64,000 nt of DNA. It comes from Nitratireductor kimnyeongensis (GTDB taxonomy: Bacteria; Pseudomonadota; Alphaproteobacteria; Rhizobiales; Rhizobiaceae). The position numbers and the translations under genes were made by a program. Location: positions 2,307,001 through 2,371,000 of the forward strand of contig NZ_CP078143.1 in NCBI RefSeq assembly GCF_019891395.1, written 5' to 3'. Position 1 is the first letter of the stretch. Each line of letters opens with the position of its first letter. The notes beneath the pieces are model-generated. The model saw only the letters and a list, made by a program, of their open reading frames with translations. It was not told the origin of the DNA and searched no databases. Below are positions 16,960-25,926 of this stretch, one piece after another.

Positions 16960-18162
16960 CTACTGCCGCTCCATGTTCCCGGAAGAGCATCTCACGGGCA
17001 GGTCCCGCTTGTTCTTCATGCTCATGACCGACCATCCCTTCCAGTCGCCGGAACGCACGAGCCTTTCGGCGACGCGCCTCGCCTTTTTCTTGGCTGCTAG
17101 TTCGCCCAGAAAGAGCGTGTCGCCTCCAATGCTTGAATTCCTGTCCTCAACATTTTTAAGCCGAGCATAAAACCGGTCGAAGGATGCTTTTTTGATCCGG
17201 TACTCATCCACGGTCACGCCCGAACCGATGAGGTGGCAACGCCGGCTGGCCCTGCCTCTCAGTCTGAAAAGCAGATACTGATCGACGCGACGGCGTGTTG
17301 CGACGTTTGACTGGGCGCGATCGGGATAAAGTTCACCAGGATCGATGCTGTCTTCTGATCCCCAGGCGACAAGATAGAGGCTTTTTCGGCTTCCATCCTC
17401 TTTCCCATATTTCTCGCGCGTTCTGTATGTCCGTTCCTCGACCTTCGCTTCAGCGCGGGCGCGTGCTTCCGGCGTCAGTCGACCGAAATTTCTTTCCTCA
17501 GCCTGCTTGGAGGCAAGAATCACACGCCCGTCCGACCATTGTGCCTTCTCAGGCCGGCTGCCCTTCGCGGTGAAGGTGCCTTCTCCCTCCGCAAGCGACC
17601 CATGAAACGTGCCTGAATAAATGTCCCCATTCTTTGTTTCATAGGTTCCCGCGCCCTGGATCTTGCTGTCGCGGAATTCGCCGACATAGACCCCGCCGGA
17701 TTTGGTGATCAGCCGGCCTTTGCCTTCCCGTTGGCCCTGGACCCACGAGCCTGTGTAGTGGCCACCATCCTTCCAGTAATAGGTGCCTTGGCCGTGTCGG
17801 CGGCCATCCAGCACCTCACCGGTGTAGCGGTCGCCATTCTTGTAGGCATAGTCCTTTACCTTGGCGTAGCCCTTGGTTACAGGGCTCTTTCCAGAGAGCA
17901 GTTCTGCCTTGGACGGGAGCTTCAATTCCCCGCGTAACACCTTTTGGACATTGCTGAAGCTTGGCTTGTGACCGGCCAGACGGAGGCGTTCCTCAATTTC
18001 CAACATCTGCTGGAATGTGTCTTTCTGTGCCGCACCATTATTGGACTGAGCATAAGCCGGCTGCTGAATGCAGATGAGAAAAAGTCCGAGAAAAAGCCCG
18101 GGCAGGGCAGAAGACTTCAATACTCTGAATGCTGTTTCGTGAAATGCCAATGTGTCATCCAA
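16960..18162 (-). CDS. Exported MORN-repeat protein
   Basis: A protein of about 400 residues with an N-terminal hydrophobic export signal (about 18-38, ending YAQS). Four tandem MORN repeats lie at about 109-200, with units starting NGDRYTGEV, DGGHYTGSW, SGGVYVGEF and NGDIYSGTF. The charged C-terminal half (200-400) has no domain I recognise. MORN repeats form beta-hairpin rods that bind lipid or protein. Only TTG-type starts exist near the signal; 18162 is used here, and a TTG about 14 codons in (MKSSALPGLF) is as plausible. It is monocistronic, unrelated to its neighbours, and transcribed towards deoB. Function unknown. Confidence 0.7.
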   Translation of the reverse strand: MDDTLAFHETAFRVLKSSALPGLFLGLFLICIQQPAYAQSNNGAAQKDTFQQMLEIEERLRLAGHKPSFSNVQKVLRGELKLPSKAELLSGKSPVTKGYAKVKDYAYKNGDRYTGEVLDGRRHGQGTYYWKDGGHYTGSWVQGQREGKGRLITKSGGVYVGEFRDSKIQGAGTYETKNGDIYSGTFHGSLAEGEGTFTAKGSRPEKAQWSDGRVILASKQAEERNFGRLTPEARARAEAKVEERTYRTREKYGKEDGSRKSLYLVAWGSEDSIDPGELYPDRAQSNVATRRRVDQYLLFRLRGRASRRCHLIGSGVTVDEYRIKKASFDRFYARLKNVEDRNSSIGGDTLFLGELAAKKKARRVAERLVRSGDWKGWSVMSMKNKRDLPVRCSSGNMERQ

Positions 18163-18398
18163 TTAATTTAACCAGCTCAATAGATTCAAGACGACTGGCA
18201 TATGTCAAGCAATCGGGAGCCCTAAATGTGGCCTGCTGACGGATTTTCGGACACTGAGATAAGGCGTCGAAGACAAGAAAGGAGCTGGTGAATGCTGTGC
18301 TGGTGGCTCGGCTGGTCACCGATTTGCATGAGGGGGATCGGGATCGGTCTGATGTGCGCCAACCGATCCCTGCAAAGCCCTTGCAATGCCCCCCATCA

Positions 18399-20321
18399 TC
18401 ATGCCCCTTCAGGGACCCGATCTGCTTTCTTCCTTGAAGAGAAGAACCAGGCGATTGCAAGCGCCGCCAGCGCACCGCCGAACAGGTCGACCGCAAGATT
18501 TGCCGGAAACATCAAGAGCAGGCCTGCAACCGCGAAAAGAATGCGTTGGTTCTTCGACAGAGGGCCACTGACGATCATCGCGCCCTGCAGCGATATCGCA
18601 AGGAGGATGGCGCCGGTCGTGTACAAGCCGACTGTATAGATGATCTCGTACCACTCTCCCTGCAGGAGAAGCTCAGGCACATAGGCAAAGCTGAATGGCA
18701 TGAGAACCAGCGTTGCGCCGAATTTGAGCGCCGCCAGGCCGGTTTTCATGGGCGGCGCTCCGGCGATCGCGGCGCCGGCAAAGGCGGCGACACAAACGGG
18801 CGGGGTGATGTTGGACAGGCATGCTGCGTAGAAAACTGCCAGATGGGCAGCGATCATGGGCACGCCGAGTTGGATCAGAGCCGGAGCGGCGACCACGGAA
18901 AGGATGATATAGGAGCCCGTGGTGGAAGAGCCCATCCCGATGATGATCGAAACGAGGGTGACCAGACAGAGAGCCCAGAAGAGGTTGCCGCCCGAGAGCT
19001 CGATCAGCACCGCGGAAAATTTCAATCCGAGGCCCGCCAGAACGATCCCGCCGATGATGATCCCCAAAGTGCCGATGGCAGCGCCGGCGGCAGCGTTGCT
19101 CTGTGCGCCGCCGACCAGGCCCTTCAACACGGCAGACGGTCCCATCCGTGTGTCCTTGTGCCGCCAGGAAAGCACGGCTGCGCTGACCGTTCCCCAGAAT
19201 GCACAGAACTCGGGCGAATAGCCGTTGAACAACAGGCCGAGAACCACGCCGAGCGGCATGAAGAAGTGCCAGCCTTTTTTGACCACATCCCTTACGCGAG
19301 GCGTTTCGGAGGCGGGGAGTCCCTTCAGGCCCAGACGCACGGCTTCCAGATCCACCATCATGAGCAGGAAGGCGAAGAACACGAGGGCCGGAATAACATT
19401 CAACAGCGCAATCGTCAGATAGCTGGTCTCGGTAAGGGTGGCGAGAATGAAGACCCCCGCGCCCATGACCGGCGGCATGAACTGGCCGCCAGTCGAGGCG
19501 ATCGCCTCGATAGCGCCGGCATCATGCGGCCGATAGCCAGTCCGTTTCATCAACGGGATGGTGAACGAGCCGGTGGTCACCACATTGGCAACGGAGGAGC
19601 CGGAAATCGAACCGAAGAACGCGGAAGTGATGACGGCGACTTTCGCAGGCCCGCCGCGCCAGCGGCCTGCGACCGCCGTGCCCAGTTCCATGAAGAATGC
19701 TCCGGCGCCGGAGCGTTCCAGGAATGCACCGAAAATCATGAAGGGGAACACAAAGGTGGCGAAGGTCGCGGTCACCACGCCAAACAATGCTTCCTGCGTG
19801 GAGAACGTGAATTCGATGATGCGCTCGACGGACATGCCGGGGTGGGCCATCTGGCCGGGGAGGTAACGACCCAGATAAAGCTGCAACAGAAAGGCGATGG
19901 CGATCAGCGAGATGATCGGCCCCAAGGCGCGGCGGCTCGTTTCCAGCATGACCGCAATAGCGATGCCGCCCATCACAAGATCCATCTGGCTGGGATTGGA
20001 TACGCGAAACATCGCATAGCTGACATATTGATCGATCCAGTAGCCCACCGAGACTACGGCAAGACCGATCAGCGCCAAGTCCAGCAGGCTTGGACGGTTT
20101 GTCGGTGAGCGTGTGCCGGCCGGGTAGATCAGAAAAACCAGCACCGATGTCAGCATGAGATAGACACCGCGATTGCTTTGGGTGGAGATGAGCCCGAAGC
20201 CGGATGTATAGAGATAGAAGAGGGAAAAGCCGGCGGCGATGAGATTGAATGCCAGCGCAAATGGACCATTCAGGGTTCGCTTCGAACCTTCGACGCGGAA
20301 AAGCCACGAGAAACCAGACAT
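18399..20321 (-). CDS. TRAP transporter fused permease (TAXI type, DctQM fusion)
   Basis: A 640-residue membrane protein joining a four-helix DctQ part (about 20-130) to a DctM part (about 140-600), the normal form in TAXI-type TRAP systems. The DctM core has FATFVFPFMIFGAFLERSGA, SAFFGSISGSSVANVVTTGS, GQFMPPVMGAGVFI and MGSSTTGSYIILSVVAAPAL. It lies 68 bp downstream of the TAXI binding-protein gene, with a terminator-like hairpin between them. The substrate is unknown; the operon also carries an FAH-family hydrolase. Confidence 0.93.
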   Translation of the reverse strand: MSGFSWLFRVEGSKRTLNGPFALAFNLIAAGFSLFYLYTSGFGLISTQSNRGVYLMLTSVLVFLIYPAGTRSPTNRPSLLDLALIGLAVVSVGYWIDQYVSYAMFRVSNPSQMDLVMGGIAIAVMLETSRRALGPIISLIAIAFLLQLYLGRYLPGQMAHPGMSVERIIEFTFSTQEALFGVVTATFATFVFPFMIFGAFLERSGAGAFFMELGTAVAGRWRGGPAKVAVITSAFFGSISGSSVANVVTTGSFTIPLMKRTGYRPHDAGAIEAIASTGGQFMPPVMGAGVFILATLTETSYLTIALLNVIPALVFFAFLLMMVDLEAVRLGLKGLPASETPRVRDVVKKGWHFFMPLGVVLGLLFNGYSPEFCAFWGTVSAAVLSWRHKDTRMGPSAVLKGLVGGAQSNAAAGAAIGTLGIIIGGIVLAGLGLKFSAVLIELSGGNLFWALCLVTLVSIIIGMGSSTTGSYIILSVVAAPALIQLGVPMIAAHLAVFYAACLSNITPPVCVAAFAGAAIAGAPPMKTGLAALKFGATLVLMPFSFAYVPELLLQGEWYEIIYTVGLYTTGAILLAISLQGAMIVSGPLSKNQRILFAVAGLLLMFPANLAVDLFGGALAALAIAWFFSSRKKADRVPEGA

Positions 20322-20333
20322 AGAATGCCGCCT

Positions 20334-20368
20334 CTAAAAAAGACGGCCCCGACCTTTTTGCCGGGGCC
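20334..20368 (-). terminator. Terminator/attenuator between TAXI binding protein and permease
   Basis: Read on the minus strand, GGCCCCG-type arms (20345-20351 and 20362-20368) form a GC-rich 7-bp hairpin, extendable with a bulge, followed by GTCTTTTTT (about 20334-20342). This is a good intrinsic terminator shape placed between the binding-protein and permease genes. It would make the binding protein more abundant than the permease. Confidence 0.75.
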
Positions 20369-20389
20369 CGTAGAAAGAATGCTGAAGGC

Positions 20390-21340
20390 TTATTCGGGCC
20401 ACTGACCCTGTTCGCGATAGTAGGCTTCTGCGCCGGGATGCATGGGAGCACCGAGCGACTGGAAGTTCTTCACGTCAGGTTTCATCTGCGCCCACGCCTT
20501 GTGACCCTGAGCGAGAACGTCCTGTTTCTCATAGGCAGCGGAAACCATGCTCTGAACAACATCGCTTGGAACGCGCTCGTGCGCGACCCAGTAGACGGTC
20601 GTGTAAGGCATCGCGGTTTCAGGAACACCGCGATAGGTGCCCTCCGGCATGGCGCCGCCATGGTAGAAAGGAAACGTCTCGGTGATGGTGGCAAGCTGCT
20701 CGTCGCTATAGGCGAGCACGGTCACGTCGCGGGTTTCGGCCAGTTCCGTCACGGCGGCGGCAGGCGAGGATGATTGACAGAATGCGTCGATCTGGCCGTT
20801 GCCAAGTGCACGGCCTGCGTCTGCAAAGGTCATCATCTGCGGCTTGATGCTGTCCAGCATGCCAAGCGCCGTCAGAATGTTCGAGCAGTTGAAGACGGTG
20901 CCGGAACCGGGCGGTCCGAGCGCCACCGTCTTGCCGGCAAGGTCCTCGAGTTTCTCGATGCCGCTGTCTCCCAGGGTCACGAAGTAGGTCGGCCCCTCAT
21001 AGGCCATGGCAACGCCGCGCAGCATGTCACCCTTGTCAGCATTGGCGAAGGGGCCCTGCTGATCCTGCGCCATGTAGACATGGCTGCCATAGACGATCCC
21101 CATGTCCAGTTCGCCCTTGATCAAACGAAGAGCGTTCTCGGTGGAGCCGCCGGTGGTCACCTGCGTGATGTTGATGTTCGGCAATCCCTTGCCGAGTTCG
21201 GTCCCGGCAACGCCGACCATGTAGTACATCACGCCACCGGGGTTGGATCCTCCCCACGCGACTTCGGTCTTGTCCTGTGCCTGGGCACCAACGATGCTGG
21301 CAAGACCAGCGGCAACAATCCCTGTCAAAAGCCGTTTCAT
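20390..21340 (-). CDS. TAXI-family TRAP solute-binding protein
   Basis: A 316-residue periplasmic binding protein of the TAXI family. A signal peptide (MKRLLTGIVAAGLASIVGAQAQ) is followed by VAWGGSNPGGVMYYMVGVAG, the diagnostic glycine-rich N-terminal block. STENALRLIKGELDMGIVYG and LEDLAGKTVALGPPGSGTVF complete the pattern. TAXI proteins are thought to bind organic acids such as glutamate or 2-oxoglutarate, but few have tested ligands. It is upstream of the fused permease and downstream of an FAH hydrolase in one minus-strand operon. Confidence 0.92.
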   Translation of the reverse strand: MKRLLTGIVAAGLASIVGAQAQDKTEVAWGGSNPGGVMYYMVGVAGTELGKGLPNINITQVTTGGSTENALRLIKGELDMGIVYGSHVYMAQDQQGPFANADKGDMLRGVAMAYEGPTYFVTLGDSGIEKLEDLAGKTVALGPPGSGTVFNCSNILTALGMLDSIKPQMMTFADAGRALGNGQIDAFCQSSSPAAAVTELAETRDVTVLAYSDEQLATITETFPFYHGGAMPEGTYRGVPETAMPYTTVYWVAHERVPSDVVQSMVSAAYEKQDVLAQGHKAWAQMKPDVKNFQSLGAPMHPGAEAYYREQGQWPE

Positions 21341-21401
21341 GTTTTCCTCCTCCGTAGTGTATGCATGTCCACTGCAAACCCGCAGTGGGGTGACCCAGAA
21401 C

Positions 21402-22274
21402 CTAGGTGCTGGTTAGGCGACATTCGTTTCTGAGCGTGCCAATTCCTTCGACAGTGACTTCCACGATGTCGCCGGCTTGCAGGTATTTGGGTGGTTTGAA
21501 CCCGATACCCACGCCTGCCGGTGTGCCGGTCGCGATGATGTCGCCGGGCTTCAGGGTCAGGCCGGCAGAAATCGTCTCGATAATGGTCCCGATGTTGAAG
21601 ATCAGGAGACCGGTGTTGGAGTCTTGGCGGAGCTCGCCGTTGACGCTGCACTGGATCTTCGTGTTCGCAACATCCAGGTCCTGCTTCAGGACCGCCCACG
21701 GCCCCATGGGCCCGAACGTGTCTTGCGACTTGCCAACCAGCCATTGGCTGTAGCGGGATTGAAGGTCGCGGGCGGTCACATCATTGATGATCGTGTAGCC
21801 CCAGACATGGTCGAGCGCGTCCTCGGCGCAAATGCCCTTGCCGCCCTTGCCGATGATCACCGCCAGTTCCGCCTCATAGTCCACCGCATCCGATACTTCC
21901 GGGTCGAGAACAATCTGCTCACCATGAGAAATCACGGATTCGGGAACTTTCGAGAAAACGATCGGGAATTCGGGGACCGCCCCTTTCGCAGCGCTGGAAT
22001 CGAATCCGCTCGCGGAGAATTCATGTGCGTGTTCGAAGTAGTTCTTGCCGACACAGAATATGTTGCGCTCTGGGCGCGGGATGGGCGCGCACAATTCAAG
22101 CTCGCTCAGGGAAACAGGTGCGCCCGTCTGGGGCATCGCGTCCCTGCCGATCAATGAGAGAACACCGCGGGACGCCTGGTCCTGATCCAGTTCAAAGGGT
22201 GAGACAGTTTCGGCTACCTCGTCGACCTGACCCACCAGCCATTTTTCCCCCGTTCTGAATGTCCCGATCTTCAC
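21402..22274 (-). CDS. Fumarylacetoacetate hydrolase family protein
   Basis: A 290-residue enzyme with the FAH C-terminal fold. Metal-site segments are VDYEAELAVIIGKGGK (paired glutamates) and GYTIINDVTARDLQ (aspartate); the catalytic neighbourhood is GPMGPWAV and the end has GTPAGVG. Bacterial members act as 2-hydroxyhepta-2,4-diene-1,7-dioate isomerases, oxaloacetate decarboxylases or acylpyruvase-like C-C hydrolases. The exact reaction cannot be read from sequence. It is first in the TAXI TRAP operon and divergent from the GntR gene, so it probably processes the imported keto or hydroxy acid. Confidence 0.88.
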   Translation of the reverse strand: MKIGTFRTGEKWLVGQVDEVAETVSPFELDQDQASRGVLSLIGRDAMPQTGAPVSLSELELCAPIPRPERNIFCVGKNYFEHAHEFSASGFDSSAAKGAVPEFPIVFSKVPESVISHGEQIVLDPEVSDAVDYEAELAVIIGKGGKGICAEDALDHVWGYTIINDVTARDLQSRYSQWLVGKSQDTFGPMGPWAVLKQDLDVANTKIQCSVNGELRQDSNTGLLIFNIGTIIETISAGLTLKPGDIIATGTPAGVGIGFKPPKYLQAGDIVEVTVEGIGTLRNECRLTST

Positions 22275-22403
22275 CGCGCTTCCTTTCTGATGCTATATTG
22301 GGAATATGGTTTAATCCAAAGGATGCCAATCATCAAGATAGTTTGGGAATACTAGCAGAATTTCCCTATATTGGTTTAATTTGGTTCATTTCCTGGGGTG
22401 AAG
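22275..22403. promoter_or_regulatory. Divergent promoter region with repeated elements, FAH / GntR
   Basis: The 129-bp intergenic stretch is AT-rich and holds three duplicated words: TTGGGAAT at 22298 and 22343, TATATTGG at 22294 and 22367, and GGTTTAAT at 22308 and 22373. GGGAA/TTCCC arms at 22345-22349 and 22362-22366 form a short inverted repeat. This pattern fits an operator array for the adjacent GntR-family regulator, controlling both directions. Confidence 0.5.
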
Positions 22404-23078
22404 ATGACACGTGGAAATTCGGACGATCTAGCGTCCCTGCTGCATTTGAGAATTAAGGAGGGGGAATGGGGCCCGGAAGAGCGCATGCCCACCGAGCGCA
22501 CCCTAGCTGAGGAACTCGGTGTTGCCCGCAACACGATCCGCAAGGCTCTGGATCAGCTTGAGGAGGCGGGCGTCGTCGTCAGGCATGTAGGCCGGGGGAC
22601 CTATGTCAAAGCCGACCAGTCTAGAACGGATCTTCATCGGATCGTTGAGAGGATGAAGCAATCGTCTCCGGCGGACATGATGGAATTGCGCATGTTGATC
22701 GAGCCGGAGGCTGCCGGCCTGGCTGCCATGAACGCCAGCACCGGCGAGCTTGCCAAGATCAGGAAAGTGCACGAACTCGCGATTGCTGCAGTCGACATGC
22801 CCTCATTCGAACATTGGGACGCGGAGCTTCATCGTCTGATATTTGAATGCACGCGCAACGACCTGCTCTATCAGGTGCATGAAATTCTTGGCGTGTTACG
22901 TCTGCAGCCCCTCTGGTTCGAGATGAAGCAGAGGTCTTTCTCGGATGCGCGAAAGTCGGCCTACTGCGCTCAACACGAAGAACTGGTTCGCAGCATCGAG
23001 AAAAGGCTCGGCGAAGAGGCTCGCGAAGCCATGCGTGCCCATCTTCTCTCTGTGCGGCAAAACATGCTGGGCCGTTAA
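22404..23078 (+). CDS. GntR-family (FadR-type, FCD domain) regulator
   Basis: A 224-residue regulator. A winged helix-turn-helix (about 5-70) contains MPTERTLAEELGVARNTIRK and the wing VVVRHVGRGTYV. An all-helical FCD effector domain follows (about 90-215), with MLIEPEAAGLAA, the helix end HWDAELHRLIFECTRN and QHEELVRSIEKR. Histidines in these positions bind metal in related proteins. I chose ATG 22404 behind GGGGTGAAG over GTG 22398. It is divergent from the FAH-TAXI operon and is its likely regulator, responding to an organic acid. Confidence 0.9.
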   Translation: MTRGNSDDLASLLHLRIKEGEWGPEERMPTERTLAEELGVARNTIRKALDQLEEAGVVVRHVGRGTYVKADQSRTDLHRIVERMKQSSPADMMELRMLIEPEAAGLAAMNASTGELAKIRKVHELAIAAVDMPSFEHWDAELHRLIFECTRNDLLYQVHEILGVLRLQPLWFEMKQRSFSDARKSAYCAQHEELVRSIEKRLGEEAREAMRAHLLSVRQNMLGR

Positions 23079-23120
23079 CCGGCCGGGAAATGTCGGCGGA
23101 GTGAAAACACGAGAAGGCCT

Positions 23121-24524
23121 TCAGTCGGTCGGATGTCCTTCCTTGGTGACTTCCTCGAAGATGCGCACCCAACTGCGCGTTCCCTTGCGGAGCCGCTCCA
23201 CGTCATAATGTTCGTCGGGCGCGTGGATCGCATCGCTCGAAAGAATGAAGCCAATGACAACACAATCCAGCCCCAGCCCCTGGCTTAGTTGCCCCACGAG
23301 AGGAATGGCTCCGCCCGTGCCTTTTAACACGGCTGGCTCCTGCCATTCGGCCTCAAGGCCACGAGCGGCGGCTTTCAGGAACGGGTTGTTCTCTAAAAGT
23401 CGAACAGCGTTGCTACCCCCATGCCCCTCAAACTCCACACGGCAACCATCGGGGATACGTGCGGTGACAAACTTTCTGAAACTCTCGCGCACCGCTTCCG
23501 GATTCTGGTCTGCCACCAGCCTGAAAGACAGGCGGGCAGATGCAGTTCCCGGCAGGACCGAGCGTTCACCGGGTCCCTGATTGCCACCGCTGATGCCGTT
23601 GATATCGACCGTAGGGCGCCCCCACATGGCTTCGACGGGCGAGTAGCCGGCTTCGATGATGCCGCCCAAAAGGCTCACTTCGCCCTCTGAAATCGCCCCA
23701 TCGGCGATCAAGCGCCATTGCTGGCGCTGGCCTTGGGAGATGTCCTGCACCCCGTCATAGAAACCATCCAGCGTCACACGACCGTGCGCGTCGTGGATTG
23801 CAGAAAGGATCGTGCTGAGAATGCGGATGGGATTGGCAGCAACCGCGCCGTAGTGGCCTGAATGCAGGTCGGCATTGGGGGTTTTTATCGTGATCTTCTC
23901 ATGAACCAGCCCCTTGAGCTGCGTGGTGATGGCGGGCTGGGTTGGCGACCACATGTCGCTATCGCAGATGAAGGCGACGTCGCACTGCAAGGCATCTCGA
24001 TAGCGCTCGATGAAGTCGGGCAAGCTGGGAGAGCCGGTTTCCTCTTCCCCCTCGAGCATGATCACGATCTCTGCAGGAAAGCTGTCGTACGCCGCTTTCC
24101 AGGCCCGCAGGGCCTCGATGAAAGACCAGAGCTGGCTTTTGCTGTCGGATGCTCCGCGTCCATAAAACCGGTGAACCCCGTCCTCCTCGATCACTCTTGG
24201 AGTAAACGGGTCATGCGACCAGTCCTCCAGCGGCGCAACCGGTTGAACGTCATAATGGCCGTAAAAGAGCAGTCTCAGGCCGTCGCCTCTGGGGTTTTGG
24301 GTGGATTTTGCCAATACCACCGGATGGCCTTGGGTTGTTATGATCTCGGCGGTGAAACCGATCTCGGTCAGTTCGTTTTGCAACCAGGCCGCTGCCTCAG
24401 CGATGCCCCTGGCCCCTGACGCTTCACTCGAAATTGAGGGAATGGCGATGAGGTCAAACAGTTTCGCAATGGAGGTCTGAAGATTGTCATCAATCTCATT
24501 GAGCGCGCGGTCAAGCTTCGACAA
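23121..24524 (-). CDS. M20 family dipeptidase
   Basis: A 467-residue zinc peptidase of the M20 family, CNDP/Cys-Gly dipeptidase-like. The co-catalytic metal site shows GHYDVQP near 90-96, FYGRGASDSKSQ near 120, EGEEETGSP near 160, ICDSDMW, and the terminal histidine in DAIHAPDE. The dimerisation domain (about 210-370) carries ADLHSGHYGAV. It is downstream of, and 96 bp from, a C-S lyase-like PLP enzyme gene. That pairing suggests a dipeptide substrate whose product amino acid the lyase cleaves. It is convergent with the GntR gene. Confidence 0.87.
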   Translation of the reverse strand: MSKLDRALNEIDDNLQTSIAKLFDLIAIPSISSEASGARGIAEAAAWLQNELTEIGFTAEIITTQGHPVVLAKSTQNPRGDGLRLLFYGHYDVQPVAPLEDWSHDPFTPRVIEEDGVHRFYGRGASDSKSQLWSFIEALRAWKAAYDSFPAEIVIMLEGEEETGSPSLPDFIERYRDALQCDVAFICDSDMWSPTQPAITTQLKGLVHEKITIKTPNADLHSGHYGAVAANPIRILSTILSAIHDAHGRVTLDGFYDGVQDISQGQRQQWRLIADGAISEGEVSLLGGIIEAGYSPVEAMWGRPTVDINGISGGNQGPGERSVLPGTASARLSFRLVADQNPEAVRESFRKFVTARIPDGCRVEFEGHGGSNAVRLLENNPFLKAAARGLEAEWQEPAVLKGTGGAIPLVGQLSQGLGLDCVVIGFILSSDAIHAPDEHYDVERLRKGTRSWVRIFEEVTKEGHPTD

Positions 24525-24620
24525 GTGGAACTCCCTGGCATGTGGGACGGGAACAGGAACGGGATAAAGCTGCAGTTTGGCTCCGGGGCCAAAACGTGGC
24601 CACAGACCCAGGTCTGATGA

Positions 24621-25811
24621 TCACTGCGCGGCATTGGCAGCGGTGCTGAACTCCTCGAGCGCGGCCAGAAAGCGCTCCATGTCTTCCCATAACTCGGCTT
24701 CGTCCTCGAGGCCGATGGAGATACGCAGAGTGATGTCCGCACCGGACCATTGCGTAACGCTGCGATTTCCGCGCACCGGCATGGGGGCAACGAGACTGCG
24801 CGTCCCGCCCCACGAGGCGCCAATCGCAAACAGCCGAAGTCTGTCGAGGGCGGGCCAGACGTGAGGGGCCAACTCTTCGGTGAATGTAAGGGTGAAAACC
24901 CCGCTTGCACCCAGAAAATCCCGTTGAAAGAGCGCGTGGCCCGAGAAGCTCTGCAGAGCAGGAAAAAGCGTCTTGTCTATCATCGGATGCTTGGTGAGCC
25001 GCTCGCAGAAGCGCCGCGCCACCGCCTCGCTATGGCGCAGCCGGACTCCCAGCGTCTCCAACCCGCGCAGCACAAGGGATGCGTCGTCGGGAGATGCACC
25101 GATACCCATACGACCGATCGCCGCCTTGATCGGAGATGCAAGCTCTGGATCGCGCACCGATATGGAACCCAGCAACACATCGGAGTGACCGGAAACATAT
25201 TTCGTCAGCGCTTCGGTCACGAGATCCGCGCCCAGCGTCAGGGGCTTGAGGTTGAGCGGTGTTGCCCACGTGTTGTCCACGCCCAGAAGCGCACCGCCTT
25301 CATGCGCTATTTCTGCGGCGGCAGGGAGGTCCATCACTTCCATCGTCGTTGAGCCGGGGCTTTCACACCAGACCAGACGTGTCTCCGGACGTATCTTTGA
25401 CTTCAGATCGTCAAGATCTGTCGGGTCGAAGAATTCCACCGACACGCCGAGACGCGAGAGGTCATTGAGTGCGAAATCGCGCATTGGGGGATAGACCGTA
25501 TCGGCCAGAAGCAAGTGCTGCCCTGCCTCGACAAGCGCCATGGCGGCGATTGCGTTCGCTGCCTGGCCCGAGGGGACGAGAAACGTTCGCGCGGCCTGCT
25601 CAAGCCTGGAGAGTTTCTCTTCCAATGTGCGTGTCGTGGGGGTTCCGTAGAGCCCGTAGGAATATCCCTTGTCCCCACGTTCGCCGCGGCTTGCATAGGC
25701 TGCGGCATCGGAGAATACGATCGTCGATCCGCGATGCACCCCCACGCCCAATGGGTCGAAACCATCTGTGGCGACCCGCGGCGTGACAACACAATCTGTC
25801 AAATCACTCAT
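24621..25811 (-). CDS. Cys/Met metabolism PLP-dependent enzyme (cystathionine beta-lyase-like)
   Basis: A 396-residue fold-type I PLP enzyme. YSYGLYGTPTTRTLEEKLSR (near 50-69), PSGQAANAIAAMALV, LLGVDNTWATPL (Asp that holds the pyridine nitrogen) and EALTKYVSGHSD, with its Schiff-base lysine, are typical of MetC-type lyases. APMPVRGNRSVTQWSGADITLRISIGLED completes the C-terminal domain in MetC fashion. The likely reaction is C-S beta-elimination to pyruvate, ammonia and a thiol; gamma-elimination or synthase activity is less likely. It is divergent from a LysR regulator and upstream of an M20 dipeptidase. Confidence 0.85.
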   Translation of the reverse strand: MSDLTDCVVTPRVATDGFDPLGVGVHRGSTIVFSDAAAYASRGERGDKGYSYGLYGTPTTRTLEEKLSRLEQAARTFLVPSGQAANAIAAMALVEAGQHLLLADTVYPPMRDFALNDLSRLGVSVEFFDPTDLDDLKSKIRPETRLVWCESPGSTTMEVMDLPAAAEIAHEGGALLGVDNTWATPLNLKPLTLGADLVTEALTKYVSGHSDVLLGSISVRDPELASPIKAAIGRMGIGASPDDASLVLRGLETLGVRLRHSEAVARRFCERLTKHPMIDKTLFPALQSFSGHALFQRDFLGASGVFTLTFTEELAPHVWPALDRLRLFAIGASWGGTRSLVAPMPVRGNRSVTQWSGADITLRISIGLEDEAELWEDMERFLAALEEFSTAANAAQ

Positions 25812-25926
25812 ATGAATTGTTTCCTTCCCGAGCGCGAACCACTGTGTGGTATTCTTTCAGGTTATTGAGATTGCTATTTTTGCTTGGAAATCTTATTGGC
25901 AACACGTCCATATGAGGGGGCTCCTG

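Noticed and set aside
18546..20108. 520-codon open frame on the plus strand
   Set aside because: It is antisense to the fused TRAP permease, with low-complexity, charge-rich translation and no domain. The GC-rich third-position bias opens this frame.
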